A stretch of DNA of 64,000 bases, taken from Haloarcula amylovorans. GTDB lineage: Archaea > Halobacteriota > Halobacteria > Halobacteriales > Haloarculaceae. The DNA is taken from NCBI RefSeq assembly GCF_004681185.1, contig NZ_SRIF01000001.1, positions 744,001-808,000 of the forward strand, read 5' to 3'. The translations under genes and the position numbers were made by a program. Positions 10,299-17,415 of the stretch are shown piece by piece. Numbering within the stretch: position 1 is the first letter of the stretch; every line of letters starts with the position of its first letter. A model generated the notes under the pieces. The model saw only the letters and a list, made by a program, of their open reading frames with translations, was not told where the DNA came from and did no database searches.

Positions 10299-10460
10299 AT
10301 GACATCGACAAAACCACCCACCGGCGACGTTGGCACAAAGAGTATCGCACACCAGAAAGCCCGCAAGCGACTGACGGAGGCGCTCGAAGCCGAAGAGTCC
10401 GTCAAGAAAGAGTATCTTATCCGCGAAACGCTCCAGCTGCTCCACATGGCCGACCGCTGA
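10299..10460 (+). CDS. Small basic helical protein (53 aa)
   Basis: Reading the plus strand from the ATG at 10299 gives MTSTKPPTGDVGTKSIAHQK and continues as a Lys/Glu-rich amphipathic helix ending LLQLHMADR-like, with stop at 10458-10460. Codon use matches neighbouring genes. No family is recognised. It stands alone, with about 290 bp upstream holding no other feature. Confidence 0.55.
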   Translation: MTSTKPPTGDVGTKSIAHQKARKRLTEALEAEESVKKEYLIRETLQLLHMADR

Positions 10461-10557
10461 GCCACCAGAAAAGAGCCGCTTCTCCTCCTTCAGCCACGGC
10501 GGCGGTCGACAGCTCGGCAGCAAACGGCCGTTCCCGATTCGACTGCCGTCACCTCAG

Positions 10558-10633
10558 ACGGATTGTTGTAGCTGTTGCCCGGCAATCGTCACACCGGGCC
10601 CGAGGATACCGGTACGAGACTACAACAATCCGT
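10558..10633. repeat. 76-bp palindromic element next to the substrate-binding protein stop
   Basis: Perfect 14-bp arms, ACGGATTGTTGTAG at 10558-10571 and its reverse complement at 10620-10633, flank a 48-bp centre that itself holds GCCCGG/CCGGGC arms. The element ends one base before the stop codon of the leftward lipoprotein gene, so it could form a 3' hairpin of that transcript. There is no poly-T tract as in a typical archaeal terminator. A miniature inverted-repeat element is the alternative. Confidence 0.6.
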
Positions 10634-10634
10634 A

Positions 10635-11870
10635 TCAGACGTTCCCGAGAATCGCGTTCGAAACACGCTGACGGTCGAATAGCTGCTCCTCGGCTGGAAT
10701 CTCCGGATATGGTCCCTTCTCGTAGGTCGGCCACTCACCGAAGACGTCGGGGTACAGCTGCTTGGCGGTCATTTCCAGCTGGAAGAGGCTGAGGATCGGG
10801 CCCTGGTACCGGGCACCTTGTGCGTAGACGCGGTCGTTTTTCACGGCCGCGATCTCCGACGTGACTGGATCCTCCTCGAATGCCGCTCGGCGTTCGACCA
10901 TGTCCGTCTTCGGTTCCATCCCGCCGAGGTGAAGTATGACATCAGGGTCGGCCTCTAGGAGCGTCTCGAAGTCGATAACGGAGTTGCTCTCGACGCTTCC
11001 TTCGAAGGCGTCACGAGGGCCGAGCGGGCGGGTGTGTGCCGTCAGGAACCCCGGCGTGTTCATGGTATATGTGTAGATCTCCTCGATATCGGCGGCGGCG
11101 ATCATGACTGCGGTCGGTCGCTCGGATTTGGGTGGGAGGTTCGTCTCGATCGTCGAACGCAACTGTTCGTTTACCGCGGCGAGTTCCTCGTAGCGTGTCC
11201 GCTCGCGGAACACCTCGGCGACGAGTTCGAACTGCTCCCAGAGCCCGTAGTACTCGTAATTGTTAGCCCACTCGCCGGTCGGCTCCCGGTGGATGTCGCT
11301 GAGCGAGTTTCCGAACCACGGCGAGATGTTTTCGGCGATCTCTTGAATATCCGACTGGCTCCACTTGTCGAGTTGGGTGATCCACGCGGGATCGGCGAGG
11401 TGAATGTCGCTGTCGAGTTCGTACAGCTTCTCCTTCGAGGGCTTCCACGATGAGTACAGGCTCGTCCAATCGAGGGAGACGTCGGGGAGTCGTTCGACGT
11501 ACTGGTTCCACAGGCCGTCGTAGTAATCCGGCGCGTGCATCGCGGTGATGCCGTCGCCGCGACCGAGTGCGAACGCCATGTCAGCGTGGTGAGTGAGCCG
11601 CGTGAACACCGTCTCCGGCGGTGACTCGAACGTGACCGTCCCGACCGGCGACATCGTCACAGAGTACGAACCGCCTTCGGCCACCGTGTCCGCGTTCGAG
11701 GCCGCTTCGGTCGACGTAGCGTTCTCGTCTGAACTCGTCTCACCCGTGGTCGCCCCGGTGTCCGCGTTGCTCGAACAGCCGGCGAGCAGGCTCCCAGCGA
11801 CGACTGCCCCGCCGTATCTCAGGTACTCCCGCCGAGTCTGTTCGCTCGGTGTCTCGGAATCGCGTTCCAT
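10635..11870 (-). CDS. Tat lipoprotein, iron/siderophore-type ABC substrate-binding protein
   Basis: A 411-aa protein with a twin-arginine signal (RREYLRYGG, residues 13-21) and a lipobox ending at Cys32 (SLLAGC), so it is expected to be anchored outside the membrane. The body has the periplasmic-binding fold features of the FecB/BtuF group (PETVFTRLTHHADMAFALGRGDGI; FETLLEADPDVILHLGG). I start at the ATG complementary to 11868-11870, just downstream of a TATA box and an iron-box-like palindrome. No permease or ATPase gene is adjacent. Cobalamin genes lie nearby, but the palindrome favours an iron ligand. Confidence 0.88.
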   Translation of the reverse strand: MERDSETPSEQTRREYLRYGGAVVAGSLLAGCSSNADTGATTGETSSDENATSTEAASNADTVAEGGSYSVTMSPVGTVTFESPPETVFTRLTHHADMAFALGRGDGITAMHAPDYYDGLWNQYVERLPDVSLDWTSLYSSWKPSKEKLYELDSDIHLADPAWITQLDKWSQSDIQEIAENISPWFGNSLSDIHREPTGEWANNYEYYGLWEQFELVAEVFRERTRYEELAAVNEQLRSTIETNLPPKSERPTAVMIAAADIEEIYTYTMNTPGFLTAHTRPLGPRDAFEGSVESNSVIDFETLLEADPDVILHLGGMEPKTDMVERRAAFEEDPVTSEIAAVKNDRVYAQGARYQGPILSLFQLEMTAKQLYPDVFGEWPTYEKGPYPEIPAEEQLFDRQRVSNAILGNV

Positions 11871-11873
11871 GTT

Positions 11874-11926
11874 TTTAGGCTTGCCTAAACAACTTATATA
11901 GCTTTCGTGCTTTAGGCCGGCCAAAT
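11874..11926 (-). promoter_or_regulatory. Promoter with two DtxR/iron-box-like palindromes
   Basis: A perfect palindrome, TTTAGGC-TT-GCCTAAA, lies at 11874-11889, between the TATA box (TATATAAG on the minus strand, 11893-11900) and the start codon of the lipoprotein gene. A second, near-perfect copy (TTTAGGC-CG-GCCAAAT) lies at 11911-11926, just upstream of the TATA box. The TATA-to-ATG distance of about 27 bp implies a leaderless transcript. The half-site TTAGGC is close to the TTAGG-type boxes bound by DtxR-family metal regulators, so iron repression is the likely control. Confidence 0.75.
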
Positions 11927-11998
11927 CTGCTGGTGAGAGCCACCACATCGTAGGCACATCGAGAGAGACTTGTGGCTCACGAGTTGTTCGCGGAGAAG

Positions 11999-12022
11999 TG
12001 CGCGGGACCGGATTTGAACCGG
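11999..12022 (-). repeat. Duplicated 3' end of tRNA-Leu
   Basis: These 24 bp match 12122-12145, the discriminator, 3' acceptor strand and T-arm side of the tRNA-Leu gene, exactly. The match stops abruptly and no other tRNA parts are present, so this is not a second gene. Such partial copies usually mark integration at a tRNA gene, or its remains, 123 bp downstream of the functional copy. Confidence 0.8.
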
Positions 12023-12121
12023 AGCAAGAAATGCTCGCTCACGTCGTTCGCTGCGCGTTCCTTGCAGGGTTCAGAATCCGCTCCATCCGCTATTCGTCCT
12101 CACTGTCGTTCGGACAGAATA

Positions 12122-12205
12122 TGCGCGGGACCGGATTTGAACCGGCGGACCCCTACGGGATAGCGTCCTAAGCGCTACGCCTTTTCCTGGCTCGGCAACC
12201 CGCGC
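12122..12205 (-). tRNA. tRNA-Leu (TAG anticodon)
   Basis: On the minus strand the acceptor stem GCGCGGG pairs with CCCGCGC, followed by discriminator A. The anticodon stem TAGCG/CGCTA encloses the loop CTTAGGA, giving anticodon TAG, which reads CUA leucine codons. The long variable arm and GGTTCAAATCC T-loop fit a class II tRNA-Leu of about 84 nt. CCA is not encoded and no intron is visible. Confidence 0.93.
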
Positions 12206-12289
12206 GCAGTCCATCGTTTCCGCGAGGTCATCAAGAAGCCTTCGTTCCGCGGCGAGAGCTTTAGGTGGGTCGGCCGCCAACAGGCGTGC

Positions 12290-12598
12290 ATGTATCGCGC
12301 AAGCGACCGGGTCGAACAAGACGAGTGGCTCTCGGAGATCGAAGCGGCCGCCGAGACGCTTGACCTCGGGACGCAGGCGCGTTCGCACGCGGTTGATCTG
12401 TTTCTCTCGACGCTGCCCGACGAGGAGCGTTCGAAACGAGCGTCTCTGGCGGCGAGTCTCTACGTCGGGGCGCTGGTCGCGGGCGAAGAACGCTCACAGA
12501 CCGCCGTCGCCGACGCGACAGGTGTCTCTCGGTTGTCAATCCAGAAACGGTGGAAAGCACTCATCGAGCGCGTCGGGCTGGAAGCGCCGGACTGGTAA
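12290..12598 (+). CDS. TFIIB-like cyclin-repeat protein (102 aa)
   Basis: A stand-alone single cyclin fold resembling the second repeat of transcription factor B. Markers are YVGALVAGEERSQTAVADATGVSRLSIQKRWKALIE, where the helix-turn-helix-like segment VADATGVSRLSIQKRW lies near residues 72-87. There is no N-terminal zinc ribbon and only one repeat, so it cannot be a complete TFB. Small TFB-fragment proteins are common in haloarchaea and may act as accessory regulators. It converges on coaD with no gap. Confidence 0.8.
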   Translation: MYRASDRVEQDEWLSEIEAAAETLDLGTQARSHAVDLFLSTLPDEERSKRASLAASLYVGALVAGEERSQTAVADATGVSRLSIQKRWKALIERVGLEAPDW

Positions 12599-13087
12599 TT
12601 ACGACGGCTGACCGCGGCCCTCGCGCTCGGGCGTGAGGTTGCCGTGTTCGTCGATCTCGCCGTTGACGATGCGGGTCGAAGAGATGATGTCGCCGTCGTC
12701 GGCGTAGACGTGGGGGACGACCGCAATCTCGAGCGGGTCGTGACCGCGTTCGCGGCGGATCTCGTTGATTCGCTTGCCGCCGGTCTCGGTTTCGGGCGAG
12801 ACGACGAGCACGTCGAACTGGGCCTCGGTGGCGATACCGGTCGGTTCCGTGAGCTTTCGAATCTGCCAGTCCCGGTCGTTTCCATCGGCGAACGACGAAA
12901 GTTCGACCGCGAGGTTGTCCCGCCGGTCCTCGAACGAGCGGACGTGTCGCTCGTCGTGGCGCGTCTTCGGCGCGAGGTCGTCGCTTGTGAGTCCGACAGT
13001 TACATCACCGAGTTCGAACGCGCGCTCGAACAGCGCGCGGTGCCCGTCGTGAATAGGGTCGAACGTTCCACCAAGCGCGACCTTCAT
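12599..13087 (-). CDS. coaD: Phosphopantetheine adenylyltransferase, archaeal type
   Basis: Penultimate step of coenzyme A synthesis: transfers AMP from ATP to 4'-phosphopantetheine. The 162-aa product begins with the nucleotidyltransferase motif GGTFDPIHDGH (residues 6-16), where the His pair binds ATP, and has the C-terminal ISSTRIVNGEID corresponding to the ISSTxIR motif. The length matches the archaeal/eukaryotic-like family. It is convergent with the TFIIB-like gene, sharing no intergenic space. Confidence 0.93.
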   Translation of the reverse strand: MKVALGGTFDPIHDGHRALFERAFELGDVTVGLTSDDLAPKTRHDERHVRSFEDRRDNLAVELSSFADGNDRDWQIRKLTEPTGIATEAQFDVLVVSPETETGGKRINEIRRERGHDPLEIAVVPHVYADDGDIISSTRIVNGEIDEHGNLTPEREGRGQPS

Positions 13088-13204
13088 GCTCCGGGAAACG
13101 GCGGGGTTTGATTTAGTGGTGTCGTCTTCGTCAATCCCCGATAGAGCGTCACACGGGAGTGTGTCCCGGTCTCAGAGATCTTCCTCTCTCGGCTTCCTAA
13201 CGGG

Positions 13205-13696
13205 CTACTCGTCGTCCTCGTCGTCTGCGTCCTCGACGGAGATGGTGACCGGTTCGCTGTCCGATACCGAGTCGTTGCTCTCGTCCAGATGGTCGTCGAG
13301 GTTGAACACCGTGTTCAGTTCGGATTGGACGTCCCCAACGATGTTGTTGACGAGTTCGCTCGGCGGAATCGCGCTGTACTCGTACGGGTTGTTGCCCGCA
13401 CCGTCGCTCTTGCGTTTCTTCCGGGTCACTTTCCCCTCGTCGTGGAGCTCGGCCAGCGCCTCGCGGACGGTGCTCGGATAGAGTCCGGTGGCTGCCGAGA
13501 TCTCGTCGCTCGTACTTTCGGGGTTCTGTCGGAGGCTGACGTAGATGCGCGCGCGGGTATCGGTGTCGAGTATCCACGCCAGCAAGTCCACGATGCCCTC
13601 GTCGAACTGTTCGACGGCGCGGTCGGCCTCCTGCTCGATACGCTCGCGCACGTCTCCACTCTCCTCTCTGTCGTCGGGTGTGTCGTCACTAGACAT
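13205..13696 (-). CDS. Winged-helix DNA-binding protein
   Basis: A 163-aa acidic regulator. A winged helix-turn-helix lies at about residues 40-100 (DTRARIYVSLRQNP, SDEISAATGLYPSTVREALAELHDEGKVTRKKR), then a Tyr/Ser segment and a long acidic tail ending in DEDDE. This layout is widespread in haloarchaeal ArsR-like or TrmB-like regulators. It is transcribed alone with an unstructured 447-bp region upstream. No ligand-binding domain is present, so the signal is unknown. Confidence 0.8.
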   Translation of the reverse strand: MSSDDTPDDREESGDVRERIEQEADRAVEQFDEGIVDLLAWILDTDTRARIYVSLRQNPESTSDEISAATGLYPSTVREALAELHDEGKVTRKKRKSDGAGNNPYEYSAIPPSELVNNIVGDVQSELNTVFNLDDHLDESNDSVSDSEPVTISVEDADDEDDE

Positions 13697-14143
13697 GCGT
13701 CGTCTCTGTGGGGACGAAAGCGATTGCCGGATAAAAACCTTGGCTCCAGCCTCAACTGTGCTATCAAGCCGAGTGTCGACTGCAGAGATATGAACGTTTC
13801 AACCTTTTCGAGCAGAAACGATTTTCGGAAATGCGGACCTGTACGATTAAGACTTAAAAGATACCTGAAATGAGCTCTGACTATCGTGCATGAGAGTGAC
13901 CCTATGGTATTTTACTACTGTCCTCAATAGTATTGATCGTCCACGGCACGCCGACGCCATCGAAGACGGCGCGGCGAACGCGATGCCAGTGGTGGGGCCA
14001 CGGAGCATCGTGCCATGGTGGACCAAGAGCCTAGCGGGGGTACGAACAGGTGTGGGGACACCAGTGGTGGCAGCCAGAGTCTTTCATCCCGATACCGCTT
14101 CGGTATCGGTCACTCGTCCGTCTCGAGACAGTGTTCTCGACAG
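13697..14143. other. Gene-free interval with a 9-bp perfect hairpin near gshA
   Basis: No convincing CDS or known RNA is seen in these 447 bp. The left part is AT-rich and probably carries the winged-helix gene's promoter. A TATA-like GGTATTTTAC lies near 13904 on the plus strand. At 14089-14109 there is a perfect stem-loop, CCGATACCG-CTT-CGGTATCGG, 35 bp beyond the gshA stop, which could be the end of the gshA transcript. A small RNA between 13930 and 14110 cannot be excluded. Confidence 0.4.
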
Positions 14144-15226
14144 TCAGTACTCGAGCAAGAGCGACTCACATAGCGACTGGACGCCCTCTTCTCGTCGGAT
14201 TCGACGCTGGCGCGCTGCACCACTCTCACTGTCGAACAACGTCTGAAGGCCGTCGATGTCGAGTCGTTCGCACTCGTGTTCGACGATGTCGGCGAGTGAG
14301 CGTGTCTCCGCGGACTCTTTGGCGAGCAGTTCCGTCGACTGTCCGTGACGAATCGCGCGCCACTTGTTCTCGTCGAGGAGTTCGCGGCGGACGTCGGTCC
14401 CCGACTCGCCGTCTTCGTAGCGCGCGGCGTAGTCCTCGACGAGCGCGTGGACGTACTCCACGAAGGCGAGTACTCGGTCGGGGTCGGCCTGCCCGTCGGG
14501 GGCGCGCACCTCAACGGTACCGTGCCCGGAGTGGGGTCGCACGTCGAACCAGAGTTCGCCGCGGTCGTCGATGCTCCCGCTCTCGACCATCCGACGTTCG
14601 TAGCGCTGGAACGCCTCGTAATCCGCGAAGGCCGTTGGCATCCCGGTGTTCGGGAGCGCCTCGAAAATCTTCGCTCGGGCCGACTGGAGACCAGTATCGA
14701 AGCCGTTCCAGTACGGCGAATTCGCCGACAGCGCCAACATTACGGGGACGTGCCACCGGAGTTCGTTGGCGACCCAGACGGCCTTGTCCGGGTCGTCGAC
14801 GCCGACGTGGACGTGCAGACCCGCGGTCGTGTTCCGGTGCTGCGGATACTGGATGCGGTCCAGCTGCGCGCGGTAGCGCGGCTTCTCGGCGTGTTCGAGT
14901 TCGCGCCACTTCGCCAGCGGGTGGAGTCCGGCTGCGGCGATTTGAAAGCCATTGTGTTCGGCGTGGTCGGCGAGCGCCTCACGCACGGCGAGCAACTGCT
15001 CGCGCGCCTCGCCCGGCGTCTCGATGAGCGGCGTCTGTGTCTCGATGACGCACTTGAACAGTTCGTGGTCGAGTCGCTCTTCCAGAATCGCCGGTGGGTC
15101 GGTTTCGTAGACGAGTTCGTCCGTTCCGGACGTGGGGCGACCGAACTCGTCGACGACGTAGAACTCCTCCTCGATACCGAGCGTACCCATCCGGGTGAAG
15201 TTCTCGGGAGACCCCGTCTTGTCCAT
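14144..15226 (-). CDS. gshA: Glutamate--cysteine ligase (haloarchaeal GshA)
   Basis: Makes gamma-glutamylcysteine, the main low-molecular-weight thiol of haloarchaea, from Glu, Cys and ATP. The 360-aa product has the carboxylate-amine ligase signatures [11 protein letters not shown] (residues 15-25), the central [23 protein letters not shown] and [10 protein letters not shown]. No glutathione synthetase gene follows, as expected for organisms that stop at gamma-glutamylcysteine. It is transcribed away from the flpA/nop5 operon's end in the same direction after about 70 bp. Confidence 0.94.
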   Translation of the reverse strand: MDKTGSPENFTRMGTLGIEEEFYVVDEFGRPTSGTDELVYETDPPAILEERLDHELFKCVIETQTPLIETPGEAREQLLAVREALADHAEHNGFQIAAAGLHPLAKWRELEHAEKPRYRAQLDRIQYPQHRNTTAGLHVHVGVDDPDKAVWVANELRWHVPVMLALSANSPYWNGFDTGLQSARAKIFEALPNTGMPTAFADYEAFQRYERRMVESGSIDDRGELWFDVRPHSGHGTVEVRAPDGQADPDRVLAFVEYVHALVEDYAARYEDGESGTDVRRELLDENKWRAIRHGQSTELLAKESAETRSLADIVEHECERLDIDGLQTLFDSESGAARQRRIRREEGVQSLCESLLLEY

Positions 15227-15295
15227 CGACTTGGGAATCGGAAGCGACCCGTTAAAGCCTTCCGTCCGCCTCCGATGGCCGTCTGCTCGGGAAAC

Positions 15296-15928
15296 TCATT
15301 CCGGTCGCGGGCGGGCGACGACGCCGAGGTGATCCTCGTGATAGGGCGACAGCCGTTCGGTTTCGAGCACCTCGTATTTCGATTCGAGGTCGGCAAGCAC
15401 GTCGGCGAAGACGTCTTCGGGGTCGGCGGTCACGTCCTCACTTCGGGCCTTGATGGCTGCCAATAGGCAGCCGTCGTTACCGAGGAACTGCCGGTTCAGC
15501 GCGGCGACGCGCCCCTGCCCGCGCGTCGCCACGTCCTGAATCAGCACGTCCACCGGCTCGACGACGTGGGCGTACGTCTCGGGCTTGCGGGCGTCCTTCA
15601 ACAGCGGGAAGAGGTTTGGACGGCGCTCGGCGACGCCGATCAGGTCCCGCGCCGGCCGCGGCGCGAACTCGACGGCGTAGGTCGGCCCGCCGAAGTCGGC
15701 AACGTGACTCACCGTCGTCCCGGCCGCCGCGCCGAGGTACAGCGTCGTCTCGCCGCCGGAGAGCCCGGTGTCCATCCCGAGTTCGAGCATCGCGCCGAGC
15801 TTCGAGCGGTGGGGGTCCCAGCGCCGCCACTCGCCGTCGGTTCGCTCGCCGTATTCGGGATGGCCCCGTGTGGCGATGCTCGTCGTCCCGTCGAACTCGT
15901 GGCGCTCGACATCGTCGGGGAGACTCAT
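15296..15928 (-). CDS. flpA: Fibrillarin-like rRNA/tRNA 2'-O-methyltransferase
   Basis: SAM-dependent catalytic subunit of archaeal C/D-box RNPs, guided to 2'-O-methylate rRNA and tRNA. The 210-aa product shows the SAM site LYLGAAAGTTVSHVADF, then YAVEFAPRPARDL, VDVLIQDVATRGQ and the closing LSPYHEDHLGVVA typical of fibrillarin. Its start overlaps the nop5 stop by 4 bp (ATGA), so the two RNP subunits are made together. Confidence 0.96.
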   Translation of the reverse strand: MSLPDDVERHEFDGTTSIATRGHPEYGERTDGEWRRWDPHRSKLGAMLELGMDTGLSGGETTLYLGAAAGTTVSHVADFGGPTYAVEFAPRPARDLIGVAERRPNLFPLLKDARKPETYAHVVEPVDVLIQDVATRGQGRVAALNRQFLGNDGCLLAAIKARSEDVTADPEDVFADVLADLESKYEVLETERLSPYHEDHLGVVARPRPE

Positions 15929-16770
15929 TCCTCGTCACCCCCGCGCGAGCGGATACGCTCGATGCGCTCGTCCAGTTCCGCGTCGAGGTCGGGTTTTCGC
16001 TCGCCGCTGTAGTGGTCGACCCGCGCGGCGATGCTCAACTTCCCCGCCAGCGCCCGGGCGGCGGACCCGCGTTCCTCGCGGCGGGTCCCGCTGACGTACT
16101 CGTGGGTGAAGATGATGCCGTGCTTCGGCGAGGGGGCGTTCCCCTTGAGGTGGGCGAACAGCGCGTCCTCCGCACCGAGGACCTGGACGGTGCCGCTAGG
16201 CTGTTTCGCGAGCGATTCGAGACCACCGGCGAGGGAGATGAGTCGGGCGGCCAGCACTGGCCCGGCCAGCGCCGAGAGGTTCGGCGCGACCGCGGGGGCG
16301 GTCTGTTCGATGAACGACCGCAGTTCGTCGGCTTCCTCTGCGAGGGAGACGGTTCGCTCGGCCAGCGACTGAATCGCCTCGTCGCCGCGGTTCGCCGGCT
16401 CTCTTTCGGCTATCTCGCGGGCGTACGCGACGCCGCTCTCGCTCTCGCCGTAGCGACTGCCACCCCACTCGGCGACTCGCTCGGCCAGTTCGTTGGCCGT
16501 GCGCTCGCAGTCGGCCATCGCCCGCACCGCATGGACGAGTTGCTGGTCGCCGGCCGTCTCGCGTTCGTGGACGGCGGCCTCCGTCGCCGTGATCGTCGCC
16601 GTATGCAATCGCTCGTAGTACGCCGCTTCGTCGGCGGCGAACCCGCTCTCGACGGCCTCTCGGGGCCAGTCGGACGGTTCCTCGGCGCGGCCGCTCTCGA
16701 TGCGGTCGGCCGCACCCGCCGCGTCGTCGGGGTCGAGACCAGCGAACCAGGCCCCTGTGTCTCCGGTCAT
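15925..16770 (-). CDS. nop5: Nop5/Nop56-type C/D-box RNP scaffold
   Basis: Core protein that bridges fibrillarin and L7Ae on box C/D guide RNAs. The 281-aa product has an N-terminal fibrillarin-binding part, a coiled-coil middle (about 100-160) and the C-terminal NOP domain (LSALAGPVLAARLISLAGGLESLAKQPSGTVQVLGAEDALFAH, split by the motif GxEKALF-like segment). I start at the ATG complementary to 16768-16770; the open frame upstream has no family similarity. It is coupled to flpA by an ATGA overlap. Confidence 0.94.
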   Translation of the reverse strand: MTGDTGAWFAGLDPDDAAGAADRIESGRAEEPSDWPREAVESGFAADEAAYYERLHTATITATEAAVHERETAGDQQLVHAVRAMADCERTANELAERVAEWGGSRYGESESGVAYAREIAEREPANRGDEAIQSLAERTVSLAEEADELRSFIEQTAPAVAPNLSALAGPVLAARLISLAGGLESLAKQPSGTVQVLGAEDALFAHLKGNAPSPKHGIIFTHEYVSGTRREERGSAARALAGKLSIAARVDHYSGERKPDLDAELDERIERIRSRGGDEE

Positions 16771-16903
16771 ACGTGGGATGAGTGGGCAGACGGGTATAGG
16801 TGTCATCCTTCGCCGCTCGGCACAGAATTCACGTCGTAGCATATCGATTGCTATCACGTATCCATACGTGTTTATTTCCTCTCAATGCTTATATGTGATT
16901 GTT

Positions 16904-17311
16904 ATGAGAGGACAACGATACCCCTTCGACAGCATGGACCGACTGTTCGACCAGATGCGACGCGAGATGTTCGGCGGCATGAGCGACCCTGCTCTTGAAG
17001 ACTCCAGTGGCTGGGACGCCGGGGTTTCCATCGAGGAGACAGACGACGGTTTCGTGGTGCTTGCGGACCTTCCGGGGTTCGAACGCGACGAGCTATCGCT
17101 GAAGATCCACGATGATCGCCTCCACCTCAGTGGCGAGCACGAAGTCGGCGAGGGCTCCACCTACCGCCGACGGACCGTCTCCGAGACGATCGACCTCCCG
17201 GCCCACGTCGACGCCGAGGACGCGAGCGCCACCTACCGCAACGGCGTGCTCGAAGTCCGGTTCACCATCGAAGACGAGTCCGACGAGGGCAAGAACATCG
17301 ACATCGAGTGA
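16904..17311 (+). CDS. Hsp20/alpha-crystallin family small heat-shock protein
   Basis: A 135-aa ATP-independent holdase. The N-terminal arm (YPFDSMDRLFDQMRREMF) precedes the alpha-crystallin domain (about 40-130) with DLPGFERDELSLKIHDDRLHLSGE and the NGVLEVRF signature. The usual C-terminal IxI anchor is weak (NIDIE at the very end). The ATG at 16904 is chosen because the family N-terminus begins there. A T-rich TTTATTTCC at 16871-16879 sits at TATA distance for a leaderless message. Confidence 0.93.
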   Translation: MRGQRYPFDSMDRLFDQMRREMFGGMSDPALEDSSGWDAGVSIEETDDGFVVLADLPGFERDELSLKIHDDRLHLSGEHEVGEGSTYRRRTVSETIDLPAHVDAEDASATYRNGVLEVRFTIEDESDEGKNIDIE

Positions 17312-17415
17312 GCGAAGCGCCGCCGACGCGGCCACAGTCGCTGAGAAAACTTTTCCAAACGGGCCGAGCATGAACTTCCCTTATATATTTGCCTTCGCCG
17401 GCGATAGCGAGTGCT

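Noticed and set aside
11999..12022. A second tRNA-Leu gene
   Set aside because: Only the 3' acceptor strand and T-arm are present; there is no anticodon arm or 5' acceptor, so it is a fragment.
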